Part shown: positions 14,933-23,746 of the stretch, piece by piece | Layout: every line of letters begins with the position of its first letter | Numbering within the stretch: position 1 is the first letter of the stretch | Assembly (NCBI GenBank): GCA_036373975.1 | Contig: DASUUR010000064.1 | Location: 1-25,393 of the forward strand | Direction: 5' to 3' | DNA length: 25,393 nt | DNA from: DASUUR01 sp036373975 | Lineage (GTDB): Bacteria; Patescibacteriota; Saccharimonadia; Saccharimonadales; Saccharimonadaceae | The notes under the pieces: generated by a model | Database searches by the model: none | Told to the model about the DNA's origin: nothing | What the model saw: the letters and a program-made list of their open reading frames with translations, nothing else | Position numbers and translations under genes: made by a program

Positions 14933-16873
14933 ATGCAGTACTACTACATGGTCGCAACGCTTGCCCGTGCCGCCCGACAAACCTCATCCTTTACCTACCA
15001 GTGCGATCAGCCCCTTAAAATTGGCGCCCTGGTTAAGGTTGAGGTCGGCAAGAAACTCGTAAGCGGTGTTGTGGTCGCCTCGTGCCCTGAGCCCTCATTC
15101 CCCACCAAGGCAATCTCCTCCGTGCTTGATCTACCCGCCCTGCCAGAGCCTCTTTTGCTGACAGCTCAATGGCTACAAAAGTTCTATCATAGTCACGAGG
15201 CGGCGATCTGGCAGACCATTCTTCCGGCCGGACTTGGCAAAAAACGGCGCAAGGCGTCCCCTGGTTTTACACATCCTATGCGTGACCAATCCAAGCTAGT
15301 ACTTACTACTGAGCAACAAGCTGCAGTGGCTAAGATTGCATCAACCCAGAGCGGCACTTTACTACTGCAAGGGGTAACGGGTTCAGGAAAAACCCAGGTA
15401 TACATTGAGGCAGCCAAGCAAACACTGAGTCAAAAGCGTTCAGTGATCGTGCTGGTTCCTGAGATTGCTCTTACTTCCCAACTCATCGCTGACTTTACCC
15501 AGCACTTTACTGATGTTCTTGTTACTCATTCAACCATGACCGAAGCGCAGCGTTATAGCACCTGGGAGCAGTGCCTTGTTGCCGACAAGCCGCTGATTGT
15601 TATTGGGCCACGGTCGGCACTTTTTAGCCCCTTACACAATCTTGGGCTAATTATTGTCGACGAATGCCACGAGCCAAGCTTCAAGCAAGAACAAATGCCG
15701 CGTTACTCCGCGCTTAGAACAGCGAGCGTCCTGGCAAATTACCATGACGCCAAGCTCATCCTCGGGAGTGCAACCCCAAGCATTGTCGATCGGTTTTTTG
15801 CCGAAAAGACTGGCCGCCCTATCATACACCTCAACGCCCGAGCTCGCACCGGTGCTCTTGAGCCACAAATACACATGGTAGACATGAAGAAAAGGGAGCA
15901 TTTTACCAAGCACCGCTTTATTTCAAACAAGCTTATCGCAGCGATCCAACAATCGCTTGAAAAGAAAGAGCAAGCGCTTATTTTCCATAACCGCCGCGGG
16001 AATGCACCCACTACCTTGTGCGAGAGCTGTGCCTGGACCGCCGCCTGTCCGCGCTGTTTTATACCGCTCACCCTGCACAACGACGCCTTTCAACTGCGCT
16101 GTCATGTATGCAACTACTCGCAGAGCGTGCCTACCTCTTGTCCACAGTGTGGTGCGGCGGAGGTGATACATAAAGGAGTTGGCACCAAATCTATTGAAGA
16201 AGCTCTGCGTTCGCTCTTTCCTAAGGCAAAGGTTCAGCGCTTTGACGGCGACTCAACGGCTGACGCTACTGTTGATAAGCTCTATCAACAGCTCTACGAT
16301 GGCCAAATCGATATTATTGTCGGGACACAGGTTATCGCAAAAGGCCTCGATCTCCCCCATTTACACACTGTTGGCATTATCCAAGCCGACAGCGGTTTAA
16401 CGATGCCTGATTTTCAGTCCAGTGAGCGGGTGTTCCAACTTTTGTCTCAGGTGCGTGGGCGAGTCGGGCGTACAGAAAATTTGAGCACATTAATTGTTCA
16501 ATCCTTTCAGCCAACAGATCCCAGCGTGCTTGCGGGAGTTAATCAACAATACGAAAAGTTCTACCAGGCAACACTCGCTCTGCGCCGCAAGCAGCTCTTT
16601 CCGCCATTCTGCTACCTACTAAAGCTCACCTGCGCCTACAAAACCGAGGCTGCGGCCGTACGCAATGCTCGTGAATTCGCCAAAGTTCTCCGGGGTTCGC
16701 AGCTCGCAATTACTGTTATGGGGCCTGCGCCGGCTTTCTATGAACGCATCCGTGACACTTATCGTTGGCAGCTAATTATAAAGAGCCATGATCGCAAGGA
16801 ACTCCTTGCTGCTCTTTCCTTCTTGCCCGCCGGTAATTGGCAGTATGAATTAGATCCCACAACCCTGCTTTGA
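14933..16873 (+). CDS. priA: Primosomal helicase PriA
   Basis: Restarts replication at stalled forks. The 646-residue protein starts with a 3'-DNA-binding-type domain (to about residue 100). The superfamily 2 helicase follows, with Walker A GVTGSGKT (147-154), DECH at 243-246 and GSATPS motif III. The zinc-binding insertion has eight Cys in four pairs (CESC, CPRC, CHVC, CPQC), then come helicase motifs V/VI (TQVIAKGLDLPH, QVRGRVGR). It is shorter than the 730-residue E. coli protein, with a trimmed N-terminal half. It starts without a Shine-Dalgarno from a -10 placed 7 nt upstream, and is followed after 41 bp by def. Confidence 0.97.
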   Translation: MQYYYMVATLARAARQTSSFTYQCDQPLKIGALVKVEVGKKLVSGVVVASCPEPSFPTKAISSVLDLPALPEPLLLTAQWLQKFYHSHEAAIWQTILPAGLGKKRRKASPGFTHPMRDQSKLVLTTEQQAAVAKIASTQSGTLLLQGVTGSGKTQVYIEAAKQTLSQKRSVIVLVPEIALTSQLIADFTQHFTDVLVTHSTMTEAQRYSTWEQCLVADKPLIVIGPRSALFSPLHNLGLIIVDECHEPSFKQEQMPRYSALRTASVLANYHDAKLILGSATPSIVDRFFAEKTGRPIIHLNARARTGALEPQIHMVDMKKREHFTKHRFISNKLIAAIQQSLEKKEQALIFHNRRGNAPTTLCESCAWTAACPRCFIPLTLHNDAFQLRCHVCNYSQSVPTSCPQCGAAEVIHKGVGTKSIEEALRSLFPKAKVQRFDGDSTADATVDKLYQQLYDGQIDIIVGTQVIAKGLDLPHLHTVGIIQADSGLTMPDFQSSERVFQLLSQVRGRVGRTENLSTLIVQSFQPTDPSVLAGVNQQYEKFYQATLALRRKQLFPPFCYLLKLTCAYKTEAAAVRNAREFAKVLRGSQLAITVMGPAPAFYERIRDTYRWQLIIKSHDRKELLAALSFLPAGNWQYELDPTTLL

Positions 16874-16899
16874 CTCTGTTAAACTTCCCTTTTTTTCGC

Positions 16900-16905
16900 T
16901 ATACT
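16900..16905 (+). promoter_or_regulatory. def -10 element
   Basis: TATACT ends 9 nt before the def ATG, so the start site should be near 16912 with a leader of about 3 nt. A -35 is not obvious. TTGACT at 16870-16875 is 24 bp away, too far for a normal promoter. Confidence 0.55.
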
Positions 16906-16914
16906 ACATAGGAA

Positions 16915-17490
16915 ATGACAAAAGACGATATTATTACCCTCCCAAACCCACACCTAAGGGAGAAGTCTCATCGTGTACACGTAATTACTCCTGAGATCAC
17001 TGAGTTGGTACACGAGATGACCGCCGCCACCCTGGATTGGGAGGCATCCCGTCCCTACGAGATTGGCGCCGCGCTTGCCGCCATACAAATCGATGTCCTG
17101 GAACGAGTTGTGATTATCCGTAGCGACCTAGACGACAAGGAAAACCGCGAATTCATGACCTTAATCAACCCAGAAATCGTAAAATACGAGGGCGATATTA
17201 TTTACGACCACGAGGGTTGCCTGAGCGTTAAAAATATTTACGGCCTTGTCCCGCGCCACAGCGAAGTACGAGTAAAAGCCCTCGACTTAGAAGGCAACGA
17301 GATCCGCCTCCGCGCTAAGGGGTTTTTGGCACGCGTACTCCAGCACGAGATCGATCATACCAACGGCATTATGTTCATTGACCACATCAAAGACAGTGCC
17401 GAAGGTTTCTTTACGCTTAACGACAAGGGCGAATTAAAAAAGCTTAATTATGCAACCGAAATCAAGAACAATAGTATTCTTTGGAACTGA
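16915..17490 (+). CDS. def: Peptide deformylase
   Basis: Removes the formyl group from nascent N-termini. Of the three catalytic motifs in this 191-residue protein, motif 2 is E100-G-C102-L-S and motif 3 is H144-E-I-D-H148; these supply the metal-binding Cys, two His and the catalytic Glu. Motif 1 is GAALAAIQ at 51-58, where the second Gly of the usual GxGLAAxQ is Ala. It has a short C-terminal extension. The ATG lies 9 nt after a TATACT, with only an AGGA directly adjacent, so a near-leaderless start is likely. It overlaps fmt by 41 nt; def-fmt is a common pair. Confidence 0.95.
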   Translation: MTKDDIITLPNPHLREKSHRVHVITPEITELVHEMTAATLDWEASRPYEIGAALAAIQIDVLERVVIIRSDLDDKENREFMTLINPEIVKYEGDIIYDHEGCLSVKNIYGLVPRHSEVRVKALDLEGNEIRLRAKGFLARVLQHEIDHTNGIMFIDHIKDSAEGFFTLNDKGELKKLNYATEIKNNSILWN

Positions 17491-18343
17491 AGATTTTAGC
17501 GCCGCAAGTCTTGAGGCATTGCTAGCCGCTGACTACTCTATTGCTGCCGTCGTCACCAAACCCGATAGCAAACGTGGTCGCGGTCGAACGCTCACGGCAC
17601 CGCCAGTTAAGCGCATAGCCGAAGCTCATAGTATCCCGGTATGGCAGCCTCAGAAACTCGCAGAGATACTTCCCAATCTTCAAAGGCTAGTGAATCCAGT
17701 GGGGGTACTAGTTTCATACGGTAAAATAATTCCTTCATCAATCATCGAGTGCTTCAGCCCCGGGATTATTAACGTTCACCCGTCGCTCCTCCCTAAATAT
17801 CGTGGCCCTTCCCCCATCGAGTCCGCCATTTTGCATGGCGACTCCTCAACCGGTATATCGATCATGCAGCTTACAAAAGCCATGGATGCCGGCCCGGTGT
17901 ACGCCCAGAAAGAGTACTCACTTAACGGCAGTGAAACAGGTGTAGACCTGTACAAAAAATTCGCTCAAGAAGGCGCAAAGCTCCTCCTCGCAACACTACC
18001 CGATATTCTTTCCGGCACACCGCCAAAACCGCAAGATAGTGCCGCTGCTACCTACTGTCCCCTTCTTACCAAACAGGATGGACAGCTCTCTCCGGATAAT
18101 CTTACAGCCTCTGAATGTGAGCGTCGCGTGCGCGCCTTTCTGCTTTTCCCCAAGGCGCGTCTATCGCTCTACGGCCACGAGTGCATAATCCTCAAAGCAC
18201 ACACTCAAAAAAACTCCCCCACCACCGAGCTTGGGGTCCAGTGCAAAGATAATCAATATCTCATTATCGACGAGCTCATCGCACCAAGCGGTAAAAGAAT
18301 GAGCAGCCCCGCCTTTATGCGTGGCTATGCACTAGGCCAGTAG
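17450..18343 (+). CDS. fmt: Methionyl-tRNA formyltransferase
   Basis: Formylates Met-tRNAfMet with 10-formyl-tetrahydrofolate. The 297-residue protein begins with the fold marker IVFFGTEDFSAASLEAL. The substrate strand and catalytic trio lie in INVHPSLLPKYRGPSPI (N108, H110) and AMDAGPV (D146). A C-terminal domain of about 90 residues binds the tRNA. The ATG at 17450 is the only start that keeps the first beta strand, which forces a 41-nt overlap with def. No Shine-Dalgarno is visible, so initiation probably depends on def translation. Its last codons overlap the convergent DUF5663-like gene by 12 nt. Confidence 0.96.
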   Translation: MQPKSRTIVFFGTEDFSAASLEALLAADYSIAAVVTKPDSKRGRGRTLTAPPVKRIAEAHSIPVWQPQKLAEILPNLQRLVNPVGVLVSYGKIIPSSIIECFSPGIINVHPSLLPKYRGPSPIESAILHGDSSTGISIMQLTKAMDAGPVYAQKEYSLNGSETGVDLYKKFAQEGAKLLLATLPDILSGTPPKPQDSAAATYCPLLTKQDGQLSPDNLTASECERRVRAFLLFPKARLSLYGHECIILKAHTQKNSPTTELGVQCKDNQYLIIDELIAPSGKRMSSPAFMRGYALGQ

Positions 18344-18751
18344 GCTATCTTTGTTCGCAATAATTTCTTGCTTCAAAGCCTCGAGCGTTTCGGCTACCAC
18401 TGTTTTGTAGTTTGGCCTATTTACCTCAAGCCATTTTGTAGCAGTATATTCAGCCTTAATCAGGGCCAGCCTGCTAGGGTCGCCATTCGCAGCTTGCGAC
18501 ATTGATAAGAAATCCGGAGTCGATGCATACTGAGGCACATTAGCCATAAGCCAGGCTTCTATTTTGGCTGGATCCTTCTCAATTATCCCCTCAAACTCTG
18601 CAAGCTTATCGTCACTCATACCCTCCGCCAGCTTTGTGCCTACTCTAAGTTCCAGCTCTTCCCGCAGGTGTTGCAAAAAGGCAGCACGATGCTCTTGAGG
18701 CATCGCGCCCAATCCAAGTGACTGTAAAAAGTTATCATCTAATTGAAACAC
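18332..18751 (-). CDS. DUF5663-like protein, unknown function
   Basis: A 139-residue soluble, acidic, helical protein. The segment from residue 8, LQSLGLGAMPQEHRAAFLQH continuing through LREELELRVGTKLAEGMSDDKLAEFEGII, matches my memory of the DUF5663 domain, common in Patescibacteria. No activity is known. Translation starts with GTG: AAGGGGG lies 5 nt upstream. TATACT at 18780-18775 could be its own -10, but it also follows the PP2C gene by only 49 bp and may be co-transcribed. Its stop lies inside the 3' end of fmt. Confidence 0.75.
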   Translation of the reverse strand: MFQLDDNFLQSLGLGAMPQEHRAAFLQHLREELELRVGTKLAEGMSDDKLAEFEGIIEKDPAKIEAWLMANVPQYASTPDFLSMSQAANGDPSRLALIKAEYTATKWLEVNRPNYKTVVAETLEALKQEIIANKDSLLA

Positions 18752-18774
18752 CGCTGCCCCCTTCGTTTCCTAAC

Positions 18775-18780
18775 AGTATA
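18775..18780 (-). promoter_or_regulatory. Possible -10 of the DUF5663-like gene
   Basis: TATACT lies 23 nt before the GTG start, giving a leader of about 17 nt with AAGGGGG inside. The -35 position shows only TAGAAC at 17 bp, which is weak. Confidence 0.4.
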
Positions 18781-18800
18781 CACCTCACCTACGAGTAGTT

Positions 18801-21800
18801 CTAGCCTTCGGTTATATGCGTCAACCTATCAACACCCATTTTGGTTTTGTATTTAGCCAGACGTTGGCCTAGCTTATTAAGCCGGTTGCGTGCAAATCTT
18901 AGTTGGCCCGGAATCGTAGCCCCCCGAGCCTCAAGCTTCCTTACCTTCTGTTGCTGGGCATCATATTCATCAGCCAAACGGTTCGCGTCATACAGTTCAC
19001 GCATCAACGCATGTGCCGTTGCGACATTCATTTCCTTGCGCAGATTACCCCTCGCCTCTGTGTTATACCGGCGCATTTTCGCAACGTCTATATCTTGCGG
19101 CCGAGCAAGATACTGCTCAGGTGTTTCTGTTAATTCTTTCGCGCTCAGGAAGTCCAGCGCCATCTGCCTTAGTCTTCGCTGATGACCTGGGAACCGCGCG
19201 TCCTCGTAGTGTATCCCATTCAGTTCCAAGAAGTATTCAATTTGTGTGTTAAGCAAAGATCTCGATAGCTCGAAACCCACCTCATTGCCCGGTGTACGCT
19301 CGCCCGTTTCAGCTACCTGATCAACAATGAACTTCAGGAATCGGGCTTCCCGAATAGCGGGATTAGGTGCGATATTCATATCAGACCTGAGCATATCCTT
19401 ATACATGTCATTGTTGAACTCGCGTGAGATTATATCATTATTGCGCATTTCCAACTGAACCATTTCGGCGTTCATGCGCCATCGCTCCTCATCCCACCCA
19501 AGCATCGTCTTCATTCTGGCTTCATAACGGTCGGTATTCGCGTCACCCCTTTGCCGCGCCAACTCCTCCGCCTCATGCCTAACACGACCATCAATGTCTG
19601 TCGCCTCCCAGGCGTTAACTCCCACCGTCTCAAGCTCGGCAAATAGCTCTTTCATTTGCCTTTTATACTTGCGGTTGTAGCCCTTTATAATCTCTTCTTT
19701 GAGATCTTTGATTTTATCGTCAAGGTTAGGGAGATCCTTTAGCGCGGGCTTTTTGTCTGGATCCTCGTCGTCATACACCCATTGCTCGCCGCCCGTTATG
19801 CTATTGTGGTAGTTGTTTCTTACCAGCTTGCTCATCTTGCGCTTGCGACGGCCAGTCTCTTCTTCTTGCACATCGGCGAGCATGTCAAACATAAGCGACT
19901 CCTGCATTCTGCGCTGGCCAATAAGGTCAACTAGTCGATCAATTTGGGAAGGGTCATCGCTGTCTACAAGAAGGCCCTTTAAGTCTGCCGTGATACCTTC
20001 CAGGATATCCTTTTCATCAAGATCGGCCTCTTTTTCGGCACGCAGTAAGGAAATTTTATTGAATAATTCGGGCGACATGAGCTGTGGTATCTCGCCTGTT
20101 ATTTCGTTGGCGGTCGGAGGGGGAGCAACCGGTGGAGTTGGAGGTGTTGATGTCGGCTTAGTAGGAATTGGCGACGGTGTCTTCTCGTCTTCATCATCCG
20201 TAGGCCACTCAACATGACCGCTCAAGCTTTCCCATCCACGATCCTGAGCTTCGGGAGCTGTAGGCATATTCTTGGCTGCCTCAGACGCATCCATTGTTCC
20301 CTCATAGTCGAAGATAATTATCGACGAATCATCGTACTTTTTACTCGAAACGTAGAGCTTTCGCATCGCATCCTTAGGATCTTTAAGCTCAAGTGCCGCT
20401 TTGTACTCTGCAAAACTAAGCCGCTCACCCTTGTAGTCGCCCAAAATACCGTCTGAAACCATTACCACGCGGTCACCCGGCTCAAGTGTCACTTGTCCCG
20501 TCTCATCTTTGCGCATATCAAGGCTTTTATTGCGATGCACCTCACGGCCATTAGTGGGGTTGGTACTCACCGCATTGTACACTTTATTCCCCTTGCATTG
20601 TTCAGATGTAATCCAGTCTAACCTGCCCTTGCCATCGTTAGCATTGGGCCTAAATACCCCAATCATTGCATCACCGGCGCTGGCAAATACAAGCTGATTG
20701 CCGTTGACTATCTGGGCAGCTACAACTGCCGCACCCATACCGTTAAGATTGGGGTCTTGATTTGCACTGTCTCGCAGTTTTGCACGGGCAATATCAAAAT
20801 TCGTCGCCAATTCAGTCGCTGCCAATTTAGGATCCACAGATAACCTATCATACGCCTGGGGACGCTTAAAGGTATCGACAATCATCCGGCTTGCGATCTC
20901 CCCACCGGCATGGCCGCCCATACCATCGGCTATCACAAATAGCCCACGGGCTTTATCAACTAGAATATCGTCTTGGTTAGGCTTCTTTTGTTCAGGCGGT
21001 ACTATAGGGTTTGCTTCCCACTTCTTCACAAACCTAACAGCATTATTTGGGTCGTTTACGTCTCGTTCGTCTAAATTAATGCCTTGCTTTTCAAGCTCAG
21101 CTCGCTTCTCTCTTGCCCTTGACGTCTGCATGCCAATATATTTGTCGTGCTTTGGCTCTGTCATAGAGGCGACAGTAATTGACTCTACCTTCCTTTCAGC
21201 GGTTTTCTCACGCTCACGAGAAGTGGGCGGCTTTGATGCTTCAGGCGCCTTAGGTGGCTGGGCGGGAGCAGTAGCTTCAGCTTTAGGTGGCCGTGGTGGA
21301 GTCTGCGACGGATTTGGCACCGTGCTCGACTTTGGTGGAGCGGGTTTTGGTGGGGTCGGTTTTGGAGTAGGAGGTGTGGAGGTGGTAGTAGCTACGGGTT
21401 TCTGTTCCTCCTCTGGACCACGGATACCAGCATCCTTAAATCTTTCAAAGACTGATTCTTGACCATCTTCTCTGTGCCTGCGCCCACCACCATCGCGGGG
21501 CGAAGTTTCCGCAGCAGACTCAGCCGTCTGGAGCGCCTCTTCACGCGCCGCGTCAGCCCGCCCCTGGCGCTCAGCTTCCTGCGTCGCTAATCTCTGCTGA
21601 ATCTCTTCAACGCTTATGTGGTCCGCAACATCCGCCCGCTCCCCGGTAGCTATTGCTATATCGCCGCCAGATTGCTTAGCGTCTTCTTGCAGTCCATTTA
21701 AGATATCATCAACAGACTTACCACCTTCGGCGCCTTGAGCGTGGCGGCCACCACTTGCAACTTCCGTAGTAACTCGTGGATGTTCAGTTTCTACTGGTTG

Positions 21801-21827
21801 TGGACCCGATCTGCGTTCTGGCGACAT
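18801..21827 (-). CDS. Large PP2C-type protein phosphatase with disordered linkers and a long helical C-terminus
   Basis: A 1008-residue protein. Residues 1-140 are charged and low-complexity, and 144-202 are Pro/Lys/Thr-rich. From about 258 to 515 lies a PP2C phosphatase domain with NQDD (284-287) and ADGMGGHAGGEIAS (D301). GMGAAVVAAQI, SAGDAMIGV (D386), VVMVSDGIL (D459) and KYDDSSIIIF (D499/D500) follow; these supply the metal-binding acidic residues, so it should be active. A second Pro-rich linker (about 550-573) leads to roughly 430 residues of helical, highly charged sequence that I do not recognise, ending in a coiled-coil-like basic tail. No signal peptide or membrane helix is seen, so it is probably cytoplasmic. 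AGGG is 5 nt before the ATG. No kinase gene is in the window. The DUF5663-like gene follows. Confidence 0.88.
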   Translation of the reverse strand: MSPERRSGPQPVETEHPRVTTEVASGGRHAQGAEGGKSVDDILNGLQEDAKQSGGDIAIATGERADVADHISVEEIQQRLATQEAERQGRADAAREEALQTAESAAETSPRDGGGRRHREDGQESVFERFKDAGIRGPEEEQKPVATTTSTPPTPKPTPPKPAPPKSSTVPNPSQTPPRPPKAEATAPAQPPKAPEASKPPTSREREKTAERKVESITVASMTEPKHDKYIGMQTSRAREKRAELEKQGINLDERDVNDPNNAVRFVKKWEANPIVPPEQKKPNQDDILVDKARGLFVIADGMGGHAGGEIASRMIVDTFKRPQAYDRLSVDPKLAATELATNFDIARAKLRDSANQDPNLNGMGAAVVAAQIVNGNQLVFASAGDAMIGVFRPNANDGKGRLDWITSEQCKGNKVYNAVSTNPTNGREVHRNKSLDMRKDETGQVTLEPGDRVVMVSDGILGDYKGERLSFAEYKAALELKDPKDAMRKLYVSSKKYDDSSIIIFDYEGTMDASEAAKNMPTAPEAQDRGWESLSGHVEWPTDDEDEKTPSPIPTKPTSTPPTPPVAPPPTANEITGEIPQLMSPELFNKISLLRAEKEADLDEKDILEGITADLKGLLVDSDDPSQIDRLVDLIGQRRMQESLMFDMLADVQEEETGRRKRKMSKLVRNNYHNSITGGEQWVYDDEDPDKKPALKDLPNLDDKIKDLKEEIIKGYNRKYKRQMKELFAELETVGVNAWEATDIDGRVRHEAEELARQRGDANTDRYEARMKTMLGWDEERWRMNAEMVQLEMRNNDIISREFNNDMYKDMLRSDMNIAPNPAIREARFLKFIVDQVAETGERTPGNEVGFELSRSLLNTQIEYFLELNGIHYEDARFPGHQRRLRQMALDFLSAKELTETPEQYLARPQDIDVAKMRRYNTEARGNLRKEMNVATAHALMRELYDANRLADEYDAQQQKVRKLEARGATIPGQLRFARNRLNKLGQRLAKYKTKMGVDRLTHITEG

Positions 21828-21835
21828 ATGTGCCC

Positions 21836-21849
21836 TTTCCGTATGGAAA
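21836..21849. promoter_or_regulatory. Hairpin at the phosphatase ribosome-binding site
   Basis: TTTCC and GGAAA arms with a 4-nt loop. In the minus-strand mRNA the 3' arm runs straight into the AGGG ribosome-binding site, so it could limit translation. On the plus strand the same hairpin is followed by CG and seven T, resembling an intrinsic terminator against antisense transcription. Confidence 0.45.
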
Positions 21850-21878
21850 CGTTTTTTTGTTTTATTGATTTTGCCTTA

Positions 21879-21907
21879 ATTAAAGCATAATCGTCATCAA
21901 AAAACAA
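21879..21907 (-). promoter_or_regulatory. Probable promoter of the phosphatase gene
   Basis: TTGTTT (21907-21902), 17 bp, TTTAAT (21884-21879), in the AT-rich gap after infB. It predicts a leader of about 45 nt. Confidence 0.5.
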
Positions 21908-21923
21908 TCATTTTTGCTAAGAG

Positions 21924-23687
21924 CTAGAGAGTGCGCTTTACAAGCTCGCGCGTAAAGAATTCGAGCGTATCGCCCTCTTGTACAAGTAGCTTGTTCGCTG
22001 TTTTTAGGCTCAGACCACAAAGTTCGCCTTCGAACACCTCTTTGGCCTCTTGCTGCTGACGCTGCACCTGTGCAACCTCAACTTCTGCAAGCTGTTCATC
22101 GCCCCTCTTAACGCGAGCCAGCAGCCCCGGCGCAACCTTACCGCGGGTCACCTCACCACCACAAATAACTAGATCTTTGGCTGTACGAAATACTGCCTTT
22201 AGTTTTAGCTCTCCTATTTCCGTTTCAACAACCTCAGGGCTCAGTAGTGCCTCCATGGAGCTTCTAACATCATCAAGCAGCTCGTAAATCACCTTAAATA
22301 ACCGAACAGACACCTTGTCCCGGGCAGCAAGGCGCTTTACCGCCGGTGGTAGCTGCACATTAAAGCCATACACAATGGCATTGCTCGTTGCGGCATGACG
22401 TATATCGTTCTCAGTGATATTGCCGACGCCAAAACTAATTATATTCACACTGATCTCGTCGTTCTCGAGTAATCTCAGGCTATCACTAACAGAGGTCAGG
22501 GAGCCTTGCACATCGGCGCGAACGATAACATTAATATCTTGCGATTGTTGTTTCTTGCTCATCAGCTTCAAGAGGTCAGCGCTTGTAACGTTAGTGCTTG
22601 CTGCATTCTTTTCGGTTTCGGTGCGATACTTGGTTACTTCAGTACGAGCAACTTTTTCATTCGCAACAACCCTAAAGCGATCTCCAAAGTGAGGCAATTC
22701 CTTGAAGCCTGTAACAATAGCGGGCGTAGACGGGCCCGCCTCTTTTGCGGGCTTCTCTGTAAAATCAAGTAGCGTACGCACTTTGCCATACGAACCTCCC
22801 GCCACCAAGAAGGTACCTTGCTTCAGTATTCCGTGTTCAACCAACACACTTACCACTGGGCCTCGGCCTTGTTCCATATGCGATTCAATTACTAAGCCTT
22901 CGGCAGGCACATCAACTTCAGCACGTAAGTCCTCGATATCAGCAACAAGCAGTACCATGTCTAAGAGTTTGTCAATATTCTGCCCCGTCTTTGCGCTCAC
23001 CTCAACCATAACTGTGTCGCCCCCCCATTCTTCGGGGTTCAGGTTATGCTCGCTTGCCAGCTGCGCTTTTACGCGAGCAACATCAGCAGTCTCTTTGTCG
23101 ATTTTATTGATTGCAACCACTAATTTTGCATTTGCAGCCTGTGCAAATTTTATCGCCTCGATCGTTTGGGGCTTTACGCCATCATCGGCAGCTACCACAA
23201 TAACAACCACATCAGTTAATGCTGCGCCGTGCTGACGGAGCGCGCTGAAAGCCTCATGTCCAGGTGTGTCTAAAAGGGTTATCGAGCGCCCATTGCGCAC
23301 CGTCTGGTAGGCGCTAATATGTTGGGTAATGCCACCTGCCTCACCGCTTGCTACCTTCATTTTTAAAATAGCATCAAGAAGAGAGGTTTTACCATGGTCG
23401 ACGTGACCCATAACCGCAACTATTGGAGGTCGAGCCACTGCCTTTTCTGTCAACTCACGGGTGGCTTTGACCGGACTTTCGTCTATAGTCTTTTTCTCGA
23501 GTGTGACGGCTAGTCCAAGCTCATCAACAATAATCTGAGCCGTTTCAAAATCAATTCGCTGGTTAACGGTTGCAGCAATGCCGTTCTTAAACAGCTCTCC
23601 AATAAGTGTCGTCACTGGCAGAGCGAGCATTTCAGCAAGCTCGCCTACAGTAATCATATTTGGGACGGCAATAACTTTCTCGGCCAT
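21924..23687 (-). CDS. infB: Translation initiation factor IF-2 (compact form)
   Basis: GTPase that places initiator tRNA on the 30S subunit. The 587-residue protein has one IF2-N-type helical module (VPNMITVGELAEMLALPVTTL) and then the G domain, with G1 GHVDHGKT (94-101), GGITQHI, G3 DTPGHEAF and G4 NKID. Beta-barrel domain II, domain III and the C-terminal tRNA-binding barrel ending in GDTLEFFTRELVKRTL follow. The long N-terminal extension of E. coli IF-2 is absent. The ATG has AAAGGAG about 13 nt upstream, a wide spacing. It lies 59 bp after rpsA on the same strand, probably in one operon. Confidence 0.97.
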   Translation of the reverse strand: MAEKVIAVPNMITVGELAEMLALPVTTLIGELFKNGIAATVNQRIDFETAQIIVDELGLAVTLEKKTIDESPVKATRELTEKAVARPPIVAVMGHVDHGKTSLLDAILKMKVASGEAGGITQHISAYQTVRNGRSITLLDTPGHEAFSALRQHGAALTDVVVIVVAADDGVKPQTIEAIKFAQAANAKLVVAINKIDKETADVARVKAQLASEHNLNPEEWGGDTVMVEVSAKTGQNIDKLLDMVLLVADIEDLRAEVDVPAEGLVIESHMEQGRGPVVSVLVEHGILKQGTFLVAGGSYGKVRTLLDFTEKPAKEAGPSTPAIVTGFKELPHFGDRFRVVANEKVARTEVTKYRTETEKNAASTNVTSADLLKLMSKKQQSQDINVIVRADVQGSLTSVSDSLRLLENDEISVNIISFGVGNITENDIRHAATSNAIVYGFNVQLPPAVKRLAARDKVSVRLFKVIYELLDDVRSSMEALLSPEVVETEIGELKLKAVFRTAKDLVICGGEVTRGKVAPGLLARVKRGDEQLAEVEVAQVQRQQQEAKEVFEGELCGLSLKTANKLLVQEGDTLEFFTRELVKRTL

Positions 23688-23746
23688 AATGGATCGAAAG
23701 CTCCTTTCTGCCGCCCCTATATGACGGCTGTTAGTGAGTGCTCACG

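Noticed and set aside
16870..16905. TTGACT paired with TATACT as a full def promoter
   Set aside because: The spacer is 24 bp, outside the usual 16-19 bp range; only the -10 is kept.
4087..18343. Alternative genetic code (TGA as Gly, as in some CPR lineages)
   Set aside because: TGA ends genes such as priA and def at the expected lengths, and no conserved protein is interrupted by in-frame TGA.
22702..23235. Plus-strand open frame of 177 codons
   Set aside because: It is a shadow of infB, rich in Ser/Thr/Ala from reading conserved G-domain codons in reverse.
23734..23745. Palindrome GTGAGTGCTCAC just after the rpsA stop as a terminator
   Set aside because: The loop is too small, there is no T run, and infB follows on the same strand, so read-through is more likely.
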